Source: Promerops cafer
Lineage: Eukaryota; Chordata; Aves; Passeriformes; Nectariniidae
Assembly (NCBI GenBank): GCA_013398275.1
Contig: VZSE01009983.1
Location: 43,952-107,951, forward strand
Direction: 5' to 3'
DNA length: 64,000 bases
The first letter of the stretch is position 1; each line of letters opens with the position of its first letter. A program made the position numbers and the translations under genes. Shown in pieces: positions 40,001 through 53,259 of the stretch. The notes beneath the pieces were generated by a model. It searched no databases, was not told where the DNA came from, and was given only the letters and a program-made list of their open reading frames with translations.

Positions 40001-43000
40001 GGATGTTTTACAGCACAGCCTTACCCCATTTTTTCTGTTGTCCCCATGAAATGGAAGAGGGGGACGAGACCCACACTCACAGTCACGGCAGGAGCAGGAG
40101 GGGAACGTGACCAATGCTCATAACTATGGCAGGAAGGTAGGCTAGCGAAGGCTTCTCTCCAACAATTTGCAATGGCTTGCACTGGACCTCAGAGATAAAA
40201 AACCCCAAAATTAAAATTGCCAATTGAGAGGGGATCAATAAAACTGCCCCCGAAACAATGAAGGAGAGCAATTGCTTCAGTAGCACTCTGTCCTTCCCAG
40301 GAGATCCAGAAGTTATTTCTCCCTTCTTCTGCAGAGGTCTGACCTCCTAACACAGCATGGGACAGCAGACAAAGTGGGACCCAGGCCCAGCAGAGAGAAA
40401 GCAGAGAGGAACAACCCCGGGACAGCTAAAACACAAAAGTCCACCCATGCCTCATAGGGGTCAGGCATCCTCCTGATATCCAGGCCTGAGTTCCAGGGGA
40501 TGATCACTTGGCATGCACAAATTCCTCAGTACTGGCAAAATGGTTTGAGGATTAAAAGCAGCAGTGATATGCCAAGTATCATAGCTGGAAGTAAAGACAA
40601 ATGCTGCAACAAGAGCAATAAGCCACCTGCCAGCTGTCTTTTATATTAAAATATTTCAGTGTTCTTAGAGCTGCTTAATTTCCCATCTCGCTCCAAGTCC
40701 AGAGGAACTTTGTGGGTTGCTAGCTTTGCCATGCAGCAGTGACATTGCTCATTATTTTTAAAATAGATTTAGAAGCTGTGATCACACAGCTCAATCTAAA
40801 AGTATGCACTTTTAGTATAATGTGGTCCTTTGCCATCTACAGCAAATGGGTTTAAAAAGCAGTGGTGGAAACAATGTGTGCTTAATCTGAATGTGGACTG
40901 CAGAAAGGTTGTACGCTCAAATATCCTGTTTTATGTGGTATCTGGTTGTATTTTAAAACACTTCTTAGAGACTTGGAGCCATCTGAGGTCACAAACAACC
41001 ACATACAGATTAGAAAAGGGAAAGAAGCTGGGGGGAGTAATGGGGACCCCACTCTGGCACACTGAAATAGGACACTCTAAATATCACTTAGTACTTCTTT
41101 AAAAGAAAAACTGGCTGAAATAGTAATCTTCAGAGAAACAATAAATGCAGAGGTGGTTAAAGAGTTTTTATTCAAATAAAGTCTTGCCCCAGGAGATGGA
41201 AGTAGAGTCTTGAAATGCAGAGATAGGATTTTACATGTGCTAAAAGCATCAGTGTGACACTTTTTGGGAAAAAAAAAAAGGGGGGGGTAATACCTTCGTT
41301 GTTATACATGACAAAACAGCAACTAAATGTTTGCTTTGATCCCAGCGCGTAAAGGGTGAAGCTTTTAGGCAAGGAGCGGCAGGTGATCTCAGCTCTTCTG
41401 CAAGTCCTAATGCTCCTAAAAGCCACTCTTCCAGTTTCTGTAATTGGGCATCAGTAGTTAATGTAGTATTGACTGCATTACATGCTCCTGTGCATCCTCT
41501 CACTAATGCCAATTGCATCACCTTGTACATTTACCATATTGCTTAGCCAATAGCTGTTAAAAGCAATCCAAATCATGAATCATATAGGAAACTTTTAGCA
41601 AGACACGACATCCAAAGGAGACAATTTACAGTTGAGTTAATCTGGGTACATTAGCGAGACATGGATTCAGGAAGACAGACCAATTTATGTTACTTTGGTT
41701 TTACCCTTTATTGCTTTGTATAGGCAAATGAATGGAAGGGCATGGAGTAAAAACAGATAGAAAGGAGTCCTTTTGAAAACAGATCTCCATTCTGTGCAGA
41801 CAGGTCAAAGGGTTTGAGAATGATGCTTATTTAGGCTTTCATAACCGTAACAGGGTACTTACAGAAATCATTTTCCACAAAGGAGTATAAGGATATAATG
41901 GATCCTGAATAATGTTCAGTACCCACCCTCACTGCAAGTACATTAATGCAGAAACCTGGCTGCTCAACGTTATCTAAGGCACGGCCTATCCAGGAGTCAC
42001 CTGCCACCAGGAATGCCAGGAAGAGGCTTCACACAAGGTTCCAGGCAGGTCTCTGCTCATGAGCTCAAGGCAGGAGGTATTCTGGAAAAGACACCAAGGC
42101 TCACCAGCTCAAGCCAGTCCTCTGCCCAAATATCTCTGCTACATCATTTGTGAACACACAAAGTCCAATCTTCTCCTCCCTACCTGCCTTGAAGAGACTG
42201 CATCTTTCTGAAACGGATACCCATTTCTCTGGAACAAAGCGATAAAGAGATATTGCTCAACCCACTTCAGCTGGAAGGTAGAGCCAACCAGGAAAGAAAT
42301 TAGGAGCGAGTTCCCTCTGAAAAAGTACATTTTATAGAACAATTTCACACTGGATGCTTGACCAAAAGATGCATATCAAATCAACATAGCCCCTTTCTAC
42401 TGTTCTGATCAAGCTCGGTAGCATCAGTAAAATAGAGATGGGGAAAAAAAGAAAAAAAAGGACAGTCAGGAAGTGTGCTGTTCCCTCAGCTTTTATGGGT
42501 AGAGAGTAATTTGTATTTGTGGAGGGGAAAAAAAGTGGAAAAGGAAATCTAGGGGAAATAATGGCTGGCTCATCAGCCAAAAACTTTACAAAAGAAAAAC
42601 TGAACTGCATCCTTAAATATTGGATTCCAAAATACTGGAAACTCTGGTGCTCTAAGCCTAGTTTAAAAAAAGATCATGATTCCCCTTTGAAAAGCTTCCA
42701 GAAGTCCCTTCGAAAGAGTTGCACATGCAGGGAAAATGCCAAAACAAAACATTTTCTCTAGCTGATCAATTTAAACAGCTGTGGTAAAGCTGCAGCCACT
42801 GGCACCATCATTAACAATTTAAAGCATGGCTGCTTTTGTCTTCCTTCCCAGTTACATTCTCATTATGCCTTTTTATTTATTAGAAACACAGTCCTCCGGA
42901 ATACATTTCTATATCTCAGATCCATAATAAACCAAGTAGGAACATCCCTGGCTTCTACTCAAATGGATGTTGGCGAGAGGGTTAATTGTTTAATTCTGGT

Positions 43001-46000
43001 CCAAGTTCTCTGCAGTTCAGTCATGAATATGCAACAATCATCCACTTTTTCTTTAAGAGAAACTAGAACTGTTGATATCAGTAGTTTAAAAAGAAGACAA
43101 ATAATACTTTCACTGCCCAAATCATCCTTTCAGAGACAAGGAACTCTGAACATCGATGTAAAGAATTCAAAAATGTTCAATGAAACTTAGAAACCCTCTA
43201 AATTTGGACAACAGCATCCATTATCTGCTTCAATATGGAATGTAAGTAGAAAGTAGTTTGCAAGAACATTCACTGGAGAGTTGAGCATCTGTTTGCATGG
43301 ATAGCACTCCACATCGTGCTTAGAAACTTGGGCTTGGGAGTCATCCCACTGGAGGACAGAGAAAACACACACACACTGAGAACTAAAAAAACAGTAGCTG
43401 TGGTGAATTCTTCTCAGATAGGTTTAATTATGCTAATCTAATAGTGAAGAACTTTCATTTTAAAATGCCCTTCCCTCCACCCCCAAGTCTTCAGTGAATA
43501 GGAACTACATTCACTGAATAAATCATTCCCTGGCAACAGTTACGCATATTATTGAAGTTGGGGCCAGTGATTTCTATACAGTTTAAAACAATGTATATAT
43601 ATTCTAAATGATGACAATTCTGTCCAATTTTTAGAAGATATAGACCCATTAGAGTTTTATAGTTCAGCATTTAGCAGCATCTGCAGTGCCTTCTTTATTC
43701 TTGTACTGCAACACTTAATGCTTGATACCATTATTCTGATTTTGAATTGATTTCAAGTACAATACCTTATTTGCCATAAACTTTCATATTCTTTACCTAA
43801 GTAGGACTCCTCGCAGATGCAATCAGTCATAATGCTAAAAGAACAGTTTGCCTTTAGCAGAAATGTAATAGTTCATGCTAATGACAGCGAAGCAAAACTT
43901 TGAGCAGCAAGCACATTTCCAAAGAGAATAAAACGATCTCTAAACACAATGCCTGAAAACCTTAAGAAAGCTTCCAAATGAAATCAATTAATCCTCCAAC
44001 CATGATAAATTTCTTAACCATTTAAGAAATGTATTTCAGACTCTGCTGTGACCCTTTATCACCAGACCTAATGGATTACTCTATTAATAATGCACTGCTC
44101 TTAAAAGGAATTTTTCCGAAGATTCTACCATAAGAGAGCATTTTTGGAATGGCTATGACAAACAGGCTGACATGTTCACGTTGTATTTATTAAAGATAAT
44201 AAAATTTAACACTAACTCCAAAGAAGACGAATTATGTTCTGCTGCCAGGGTATCAAGCATACTTTCTACTGCATTAAACTAAAATTAGAGCAAACTGATT
44301 TCCAAGAACAAGCTGCTTCCTTTGCCCTATTACCCAAGCTGAAAAATGTCCTTACACTGTTTCAATGCTTGTTATGTCAACCAGGCAATTATCACGTGTC
44401 AACAGCATCTGGCGATGAAGTATGATGACATCCTACCCAGATCTTTCAGCTATCTAGTCTGAACAAACACTACGAACTATTTGGTTGCCTGCCATACTGC
44501 TATACAAAGCAGTTTGCTTCTCTTAGTCCTGCTGCCTCCTTTCACTCCTTCCCATAGGATGAGATTTCTTTAAATGGATATCTAGATTATCAGTGCTCCA
44601 ACTACAGTAGCCTCCATTTCTTGAATAGGTTTAGGCAATTACTTTACTACCCTGTGTTTCAGCCATGATTCCATATTTGCCATTTCAGGGGCAGAGGGCA
44701 TCTCCAGGAAGAACCACCTCTAGCTCCACTCTTGGTCATCTTTGGAGAAACAGTCCAAATGGTTTTTTGGTCCTTTATGGCCAAACCAAGTCTCATGTTC
44801 TGCTGCCAAATGTGCACTGATTTTATTTACAATACTTCTTTGACAACTTTTTACCTCCTCTTCATGAATATATTAATCCACTGCTGTACTTCTGAGTCAC
44901 AAAAGCACATTGTGTCATGAACTAAAGACAGACCAAACCTCCAAAATCACACCAAAACCATATGTGTGAAGATCAAGCCCGCAAAAAACCAACAGGCAAC
45001 CCAGCTAAATACACAAAAGTAAGGTCTTTGGTGACCTTTATCAGTCAGTTTTTGAATAAGCTGATGTCTGGGAAGATGTGTAGGGATTCTTCATACGTGG
45101 TAAACTAGACACCAGTGGACCACGGAGAAGGTCCGAGGTAGAGTGGCACAGGAGATAAAAAGGAAAAAGAGAGAGAGCTTCAGGAACATTAGGCAACAGA
45201 AAAGTTAAATTCCATGTCACCTGAGGAAAAACCACCATGCCATCTCCCTTTCTCTCTGCATGACTCCTCAAGAGGTACACCTGAGAAAGGTATGCTCAAA
45301 GGAAAACAAAAGATACCAGCAGCACACAGAACAGCTCTTCTTCCTACGTGGCACAATTTGTGCCTGCTGTATTCTTGTGTGTATCATGATTTTTATCCGC
45401 AGAACAGGATTGCTTGGACCTGTATTGCTGGAGAGAGGTGTCTCTCCATATCCATCTACCTATCTATAAGGACCTCCCTATGGCAGCTGGCACAGTCCCT
45501 TGTGAAGCCAGCCCACAGCCCTGCTGTCCTGGCCACGGTACTGTGGCACAATTCCTGTCATTGACATTATACAACCCATTTCTCTGCTTTTCTAATTCCA
45601 AATGCTGCCGTTTTTTACCTTCTGTGTGGGGCAAGATGGGCTCTCACACAACAGGGAACCCAACTGCTGCTACGAATCCAGTTTCCCATTACCTAATATT
45701 CATTGCCCTAAATACCTCCCACCAACCTAAGATCCATTCTCCAAACCCAGTGCACACAACCACAGAGTATCTATGTTTTTCTTTTCATTTTTAAAGAAGC
45801 TATGAAATTTTCTTTCTATATAAAACCAAGGTACATGTTTAATGGAGTCCTCTGATATGTTATTTACTCAGCCTCCTCCTGTGATCTGTTTAATCAGAGT
45901 TCTGCTCAAAAACACAAAGGACCAGTGATTTGGGGTGCTCCTGTCTATGCAAACATCAGGATGAACACACAGCTGATCAGTGTTTTTACAAGCGCACACA

Positions 46001-48864
46001 CACTCCACAATTTGGTTGAAGGATGCCATGTCTGGTTAACACAGCACAAGTTAGCTGAAAAGGAAACTTTCACCCCCCAAACACATAACAAAGAGCCGTG
46101 ATTTCTATTAGTGCATTTCATACCATACATGCTGATTACCAGGCTGTGCTTCATTGTTAGCAGAGATTACAGCTGGGATAAGCTGCAGCTTTTTCCTAAT
46201 TGCTATTATGATGACTGAATTTTTGTTTTGTGTCAAGCATTATTCACACATTATACTCCAAAATTTGATCCCTCTATGATGCATTATTGATTCCGTGCAG
46301 GCAATCATACTGCCGCCAATGTGAAGAATTAATTTGGGCTATTCTACTTGATTTGCATTGCTCCATCATAGCAGAACATAGTTCTGTAGGGAAGCACAAA
46401 TTGAAAAGGGAGATTTAACAAAATACAGAAAATGCTGTCGCACTTTAAAAGAGATGAATCCTAAGGAGAGGAAAAAAACCCAAAAAAACCCAAACCCAGC
46501 ACAACATGTGTGGTCCAGAAAGAAATAAGGTCAGTCAGCCAAATTCATCTTAGTCAGAGGAAGGTTACAAGAGTAGCCTTATGCCTCTAATAAAGTAAAC
46601 TAGCTTGCTTCAACTTAAATTGCCAAAGAAAACAACTGAACACCTCTGAGAGTGACACTGCTTCAAAGCCTTTGAAACCCTGTTAGCTTCATTTGTTTTC
46701 CCAGCATAAGCAATACTCAAGCACTTAGCGTGTCTTTTATCCACAGGCCAGTCAACTGCAAAGCTGATCTAGAAGATGTGTAACAGATGCTCCACATCTA
46801 CTCTTTTTTTTTTTTAAGTTCTACTGTGTTAACAAAGGAACTTATGAGATCTTAACAGAAATAAAGCTCGTGATTTATTTTTCTTCCCCACCACGAATTA
46901 GATTATTTCACAGTTTTGGGATGCTAACTTAATTAGCACAGAATAAATTCAGAAGGGCATGACAACATATACAGGGACTTTGATCTCACATTGGTCAACT
47001 CTTAGTCCAAATCTGATTGAATCTATGTACAAGGGAGCACCGATAATGATGCATTTCTTCTTGGTCTCATATCTTAAAGGTGTCAAGTCTTTGTGAAAAG
47101 TCCAAATTTTATCATCGTCCCAACTGCTTCATGAAACAAAACCTCACATGCCATCCCAGAAACTAGATTCAAATTCTTCATGCGTGAACATGCCAGCGTC
47201 AGATTTTTAGAAATCAAGCTTATAATGAGATAAGACCTCAAAATGCTAGGTCTAAAATACTCTCTTTTTTGGGAGGCAAGGAAAGGAGAGAGGGAAGAGA
47301 AACTTTAGTAGAAGACTTCTGGTCTTTCAATAGTCAAGCCTTCCTAATTATTCTCCAGTGCCGTACTAATTCAGTTGTAAAATACTAGAAGACAGATATG
47401 GGTTGTGGAATAAAAATCATATAATTTCAACTTAATAGCACTGAGCAGCTTTCAGTACTAGTCATAAAACACAGTTAGTATGACCCCAACACAAGAAAGT
47501 AAGTGACTTTGAATTACAAGTTATTTTTCTCATAAATATTTTAAAAAGCAATACATATATTCAAGTAAAATCAATGCTACTGCCAAAATGCCCAACTTCC
47601 ATTTCTGCAAGCTCTTTTGCTCTCTGAAAAGCTGTTTCCTGTCTACAGTCTTACAAATATTCAGTAATTTCTCTTACTTTCGAATGGCAACAGCCTTTGA
47701 CTTTCTTTTTTTGAACACTTAAAGAGGTGTCTGAAATAAATTTTAAAAGATCAGGGAAATCCATTCCACAGCCCACTTGATCCATTTATACAGGTGGAAT
47801 GAAATAAGGAGATAATAGGTAGAAATGCCTGTTACAAGTTAAGATCCAGTTCCCACTTTCCATGCAAAAAGTGCCACCAAGGTGGAGGTCCTTGGCAAGA
47901 GGCAGCACCATGGATGGAAGTCCATGTGGATCACTACAAAAGCCTTCTGCTCTGTCTCAGTTTTAATCCTTGCTTTCAGTGTACAAGCTATGAGGAAAGA
48001 CCTAAGCCTTAGCAAAAAAACAAACAAACAAAAAAAAACCCAACCAAAAACCAAAAAACACCTCCTCATTAGGAAGTTGCGATTGGACTTACCACCTTTG
48101 TCCCAGAAACTACTTATGACTGAGCAGTTAAGTTGCACACCCTGGTAGGCAATGTGCAAAAGATAGCATCAGGTCATTCAGGCTGCTAACTAACACTGTC
48201 TGATGTTTGTTCCCCTTAAGCATCCTTGATAAGCACTAGTCAGCTTAAAAAAAATAAGCATTTGTGAAGTTCTAAAATCAGTCCTTCAGCTTCATTCATG
48301 AAATTACACCCCAAATGAACCTCCACATCTGCTATTAAAAGAATTTTTGGAATAAACCAATGCTTTTTTTTTTTTTTTGCCACAGAGGCTTATTAGCTTG
48401 TCATTATGTTTATAGCTATGAAGAAAGCTGTGAGAAATAGACATTAAAGGTGCACATTAAAGAGACCTAAATGGCATGCAAATGAAAGGGAAAGAAAAAT
48501 CTCAAAATTAGATTTACAATAAAAGCTGTTAAAACAAACAGGCTCAAATGGATATATTAGAGTAACTTGCAGAAAGAAAACTCTACATAGATATTTAAAA
48601 AAAAAAAAATCAAGCTGTTTCTGCTATGTCCTTCAGCAAACAGAGTCTGGAGTAAACCCTTCTTGGCTGTCCGATCCTGTCAGAGATGAGGTGAAAAAAA
48701 TAAAGAGCAAGCATGCTTTTACCTACACAAGAGAAAAACATCAGAAGCTCAGGGCAGAACACTCTGAAATGCAGAGCGCACATCTGTTCCAAAACTATTT
48801 ATTTCTACATTAGCAGCACACAGGAGACACCGAGCACAGGCTTACACAATCTCAGCCCACCTAC
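40001..48864 (-). other. LMO1: LMO1 intron 1, 5' portion
   Basis: Intronic sequence directly downstream of exon 1. Notable items are nested inverted repeats at 41442-41514, an AT-rich, motif-dense block at about 46220-46400 that reads like a conserved non-coding element, and a poly-T run at 48364-48378. In human, LMO1 intron 1 carries a GATA-dependent enhancer linked to neuroblastoma risk; the orthologous site cannot be placed from sequence alone. Confidence 0.75.
48364..48378. repeat. Poly-T run (15 bases)
   Basis: A pure T homopolymer about 490 bases downstream (minus sense) of LMO1 exon 1. Confidence 0.9.
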
Positions 48865-48889
48865 CGTCCTCCTTGTCCAGCACCATCAT
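48865..48889 (-). CDS. LMO1: LMO1 coding exon 1 (N-terminal 8 codons plus 1 base)
   Basis: This 25-base coding segment is too short for ORF calling but can be read by eye. On the minus strand it runs ATG ATG GTG CTG GAC AAG GAG GAC G, giving MMVLDKED and the first base of a Gly codon, followed directly by a gtaggt donor (48864-48859). Joined to exon 2, which starts GT GTG CCG, it restores Gly then VPMLSVQ, the known LMO1 N-terminus. Both the peptide and the splice phase match, so the pairing is convincing although the exons are 38.4 kb apart. Of the two adjacent ATGs, the second has the stronger initiation context (A at -3, G at +4); the first has G at -3 and A at +4. The exon continues upstream (higher coordinates) as 5' UTR of unknown length. 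Confidence 0.95.
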
Positions 48890-49236
48890 CTCCGCAATCA
48901 AGAAAAGTCCGGGCACAGATGCTTCTTCTCCAGCAGCCTCCGCTCAGGGGAGAGGAGAGCAAGTCTCTGGGAACACAAATGAGCTACGGTACAGCTGATC
49001 GTCCTTTAGCAGCAAGTGAGCTCTAATTACCCAGTTGTCCAGCTTTTAACCTAGATTGCACTCAGTTAGAATTACACTCAGAAATAAAGCACTTTGCAGA
49101 TACAAAAGCAGTCTCACCTACTTTTGTGCCTCAGAATTGCAAGGAACTAAAACTGCAATTTAGAAAGAAGGGGGATCAGAGCTGTTTCCTTGGTTCTCAC
49201 CTCCTAAATGGCTCAATTTACCCAGTATAATCTATT
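48890..49236 (-). other. LMO1: Probable LMO1 exon-1 5' UTR
   Basis: Sequence immediately upstream (minus sense) of the LMO1 start codons. No splice acceptor is obvious just before the ATG, so the 5' UTR is probably continuous with the coding bases. If the TATA-like sequence at 49296-49305 is used, transcription would begin near 49270 and give a leader of roughly 380 bases. No transcript evidence is available here, so the extent is inferred. Confidence 0.5.
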
Positions 49237-49457
49237 TTAATGTAATTGCCTTTGATAGCTTATAACCCTGGCTGTGGCAACTACACAGCTTTCAGCCTTA
49301 TAAAGTGTTTTCCCTTTGGATTTAAGATGAATCTAAATCCGAAATTATATTCAGAGAGGGTAGAATACCTAAGCCCGACTAGTGCTGCCTCTGCCTCTCA
49401 ATTGGTGAGCCTTGCACACTTGCGATGAATAAATGCACGCGTTTCCCAGGGCCCCTC
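49237..49457 (-). promoter_or_regulatory. Candidate LMO1 proximal promoter (left copy of a duplicated element)
   Basis: This segment lies about 350-570 bases upstream of the LMO1 start codons. It carries three blocks that recur in the same order and orientation near 54.3-54.6 kb: 49237-49267 (25 of 31 bases identical to 54303-54333), 49332-49356 (22 of 25 identical to 54400-54424), and 49427-49457 (28 of 31 identical to 54541-54571). On the minus strand it contains CTTTATAAGG (49305-49296), a TATA-like sequence suitably placed upstream of exon 1. A CpG-rich patch follows on its upstream side. A promoter role is inferred from position and the TATA-like motif; the duplication is seen directly. 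Confidence 0.55.
49296..49305 (-). promoter_or_regulatory. TATA-like box upstream of LMO1 exon 1
   Basis: Minus strand reads CTTTATAAGG. The matching position in the right duplicate reads CTTTAGAAGC, so the TATA character is not shared by both copies. The location, roughly 410 bases before the ATG, is compatible with a start site near 49270. Confidence 0.35.
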
Positions 49458-49690
49458 CGGAGCTCCTGCCGGGATTTCCTGGCGGAGCGCGGCTTCCCGG
49501 CTCAGCAGCACCACCTGCAGCCCGCCCGGCCCCCGCCCAGGTGCCGCCAGCCGCCGGGCCACCTGCGCCGCCGCCTCTTTGTCCTCTGCGGGGCCGGGGC
49601 GCGGAAGATGCTCCAGCTCTGCTCCCTGCGAGCGGAGATTGTGTCTGGCGCCACGCAGTAGCTCGGGCAGGTCAGAGGCTCTCAATTCTC
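49430..49690. promoter_or_regulatory. Small CpG-rich block near LMO1 exon 1
   Basis: A compact GC-rich stretch with many CpG dinucleotides, in sharp contrast to its AT-rich surroundings. It overlaps the upstream end (minus sense) of the candidate promoter element and lies 540-800 bases upstream of the LMO1 ATG. Overlapping open frames on both strands (for example minus 49398-49745) are explained by low stop-codon frequency in GC-rich DNA; none shows a recognisable product. Confidence 0.6.
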
Positions 49691-52600
49691 CGCAGCTGAT
49701 GCCGGCTGCGTTACACCAGCCCCGCTGCTCCAAGCTACATTTCACACATCTCTGGTGACCTAAAACTTGATACTAATTTTCTGCACAAACATTTTGGGTT
49801 TGTTTTCACATGTCGGTATTAGTTTCAGGGTGTACTCTGGAGAACGCAGCTCCATTTTCACTAGGTCGATATTGAAATGAATTTACCTAATCAAACGCAA
49901 TACAAACCCTTAACAGGTTTGCTTGACTTCTCAGAAATGCCATCAATGCTCAAATATAAAGTGACAAGTTGGGCGCCCACGTCTTTTATCCTTCATCCTG
50001 CAACTCTTATTCCTTTTTCACACAAGTCATCTGTTGTCTCCAATGTCTCTCGCAAGGATTGCGGGATCAGACACTTCGCTACCAAGATCAACAGCACCGT
50101 TTCACTCGCCTCAGTCTTTTAATCTGAGAAAACATTTCATTTCTGCTTTAATGATACTTCTTCCTCCCCTTTACAACTGATACAACGGTACTCTAAAGAG
50201 CATGATAGTGGGCTCAAGTTATATATCCTTAATACCGATTTTTAATTAGATTCCTTATCCCCAGCTGAAGTGGCTTTTCTTTCCCCCTTCATTCACAATA
50301 CATAATCCTAACAGTCCTTGAGAATATTTGATGTTAAATGTATCATTTTACATTGATCTGTTTTCATCTACTGCTTCCAACAACTCCTGTTTCCTAGTGA
50401 TACTAGTTTGCAAGTGTTGAATATGTATTTTAGCATAAGAGTGCAACCACCATAAATAATCACTGTCTTTTAGGAAGTGTCACAAGCTAAAAAGGAGGAG
50501 GACTTTATCCCAAAGATTAAAGTCTAATAGTTAAAAGCACCCATGCAAAAACTAACAAAACCACAGCCTTTTCTAGATTTGAGGCTCTTTAACACTTTCA
50601 ATATATTATTGGCCTCCATCAGAAAATGGTGAATGTTCAAATGTCCATCTTTCTGTGTACTTTTCAACCCTGCCACCTATAAAAAGGACAGACTTACCCC
50701 AAAATATATGGTACATTTCAACTTCCACTATTCCTTAACTACAAGAAAGGCAAGGTTTTGATAAAAATGAAGTTAGCCATTGTCTGTCACAGCTGACTTC
50801 TGCAGCAGAGCAAACTAGCAGACATAATGCACTCATGAAAAAATACGCAGTATCGGATCAATGTACATTTTATTCCTTTACTGCTCCATCATTCATAGAG
50901 GCTGGATTACTCCCTGTGCAAACAGATTTTTAAACATTTTATCTGCTTACTCATTTCGCACACCAACAATTTAAAAATAAAAAGTTTTCTAACCCCCAAC
51001 ACATTTGTACAGCAATTTAAGTCAACTACAATTAACACAATCTGTTGGAATTAATCATGCTACCTGATGTCAGTTTACTTTTTTTAAGCAGAAATCTGGT
51101 CTTTGCAATCAAAACATTTATGTATTTCAGAAATATCTTAACTCTCATTATCTCGAAATTTATAAATGCGCTGCACGGTGCGTAGGTTGGCTTGCCCACA
51201 GCAAATTCTGCTGTGATTTACACAGTGGAACTGACTAAAATGCGAGCCTTGAAGTTTTTCTCTCTTGGCCTTTCTCTCCCTCACCCCTCTTGTCCCTCTT
51301 CTCTCAGTTCCTAACATTTGTTCAGGGAAGATATCCGCCAGAGTTCCACTGTGAACCAGTATTTTCTAATATCAAGTCATGTTGCATCAGTCAAGTTATA
51401 TTATGTCACTTCAAACATACAAAATGCTGTTACCTCCCTGACATAACTTGACGTGATGCCACAACACATCAAGTAAGAAACATTATTATTGTTGTTATTT
51501 TTTCAGTCTGCCCCTTCATCCTCAATGATATCTGTGAAGACCCACGGAGAAGTATTATTGAGTCTCAGCACCACAGAGCGTGCTTGCCAAGGAAGCTTTT
51601 TGCTCACAAACCCGGAGTGGAAATGAAAATCCGCAGTTACTGCACCGCTGGGGCAATCCTGGTGTCACACTGGGGCTGGCACACAGCCCCAAGGCCCTGA
51701 GCTGAAAGAGTGGGCAGTGGCCTCTGAGGCCAATGGCCATGGCCCAGCTTCCCAAGTAGCCTTCAAGGATGCAAAAGCAAGGGGCACATATCTACAAGGC
51801 AGCGAGTGTCCTCCTTGCAATGCACCAGGACTTTTGGGAGGGGTAATCCTGAAATCCTGCCTTCTCTAGGCAGTAATAACTATGAATACCCCCACCGCTG
51901 CCAGAGACCTCAAAAGAAGAAAACCCCTCAAAGAAAAACTCTACATGGAAAAGCATCTTAAATCAAGGGGAGAATTGGACAGTAGCCACAGGGCTGGGAT
52001 TTTTACATGGTAAAAATCAGACCGGCTTCTGGGAAAAAGAAAAATAAAAGGAAAAAAAAGAAGGGCCATTTATGGGAGTAAAACAGACCCATTTTTATTA
52101 ACAAGCTCATTCAAGCTTGATTTCAAAAGGAATTGGTTTAGTTAGCAAAAGCTTCCATTTTAGTCCATTTGTAACCTATGCAGGTCCAGCATCCCCTTTT
52201 AACATTCACAGATGAACGGGCAAGTGGAGCCCATTTGAATCAGGCGGAAAGAAACTTACAAAGGTAAAATGACCTCTTCATAAAAAGAGTTTCTTCTCTG
52301 AGTCTTACCTCCTGTCCCCCACTTCTCCAGTGCACCTTTAAAAGTAACCATAATTTCTCCTTGAGCATAACTACTCCATCAACAGTACAGGAGATTCCTA
52401 GGCATTACCACACCTTGTTGCTCTGATCTTCACATCCCTCTCATCAGCGGTTTGTTTCCTACTTTGCTCCTTTTTTAAGTGCATCCCACACTAATTTCCT
52501 CTTTACCTCTCCCATCCACCACCATGATTCCCTTTTATACACAGCCGCTCATGAAATCTCCTGGAAGGAGGCTGTTGAGAACTGTCTGGATAATCAAGGG

Positions 52601-53259
52601 TTCTAGTTTCATTTCCTTACAGCACCGTCAGGCCGGCCCCAAGCTCCTCGTGTTTAATGAGTACGTCTGAGACACTTGAAGAAGCCCAAACACCCCTATT
52701 AGGAAACCCTCGTCAGATCTCGGTCTGTCCTCGCAGCTCACCTGTGCCTCTCGCCCCTGCAATGGAGGCAGCATCCTGCTGGCAGCCTGTCAATCACACG
52801 GAAACAGGCACGGGTTGGCAGGCACCCCCTAACAGAGAGTCACCGGGATGAAGACATCACCCGGTTATTATTATTAAGGGCAATTAATAGAGATGTTAAG
52901 AGCCTTTCCCTCCCTTTTCCACCAGCAGCTGAGCAAAATTCAGGGGACTTTTGCAACACAGGTTACCCCTGAAAGTGAGGTTGGAGAGAAACACAAGCCT
53001 TGTTCCACACACCAGTAAGAAATTACCCGTGTTTAATTCCTCGGTCATTATTTAACCTTTTTACCTAAGTGCACAAGGGCGAGAGATGAGAAAAGTCTTT
53101 CTACTGTTATCTCTCACTGACCAGTTAGATAAGTTCATTCCCTCTCCTCCAACACACGCGCTTTCCCCTGGAGCACTACAGACCCCATTAATAACACTAC
53201 ATCAGTTTGCTTCAGAGGGCTTCAAGAAACTGGAGGAAAAAAAGATGCTAGGAGAGGGA
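49691..53259. other. Sequence between the two promoter-like copies
   Basis: Mostly AT-rich DNA with no supported gene. It contains an imperfect hairpin at 51372-51474 and AT-rich stretches such as 52855-52900 that could be conserved regulatory DNA. Under a distal-promoter model it would be the intron between an upstream alternative first exon and exon 1. Confidence 0.6.

Noticed and set aside
49398..49745. Minus-strand 115-codon open frame over the CpG-rich block near LMO1 exon 1
   Set aside because: Plus-strand frames over the same block are open as well, as expected for GC-rich DNA, and it does not join in frame to the LMO1 coding exon.
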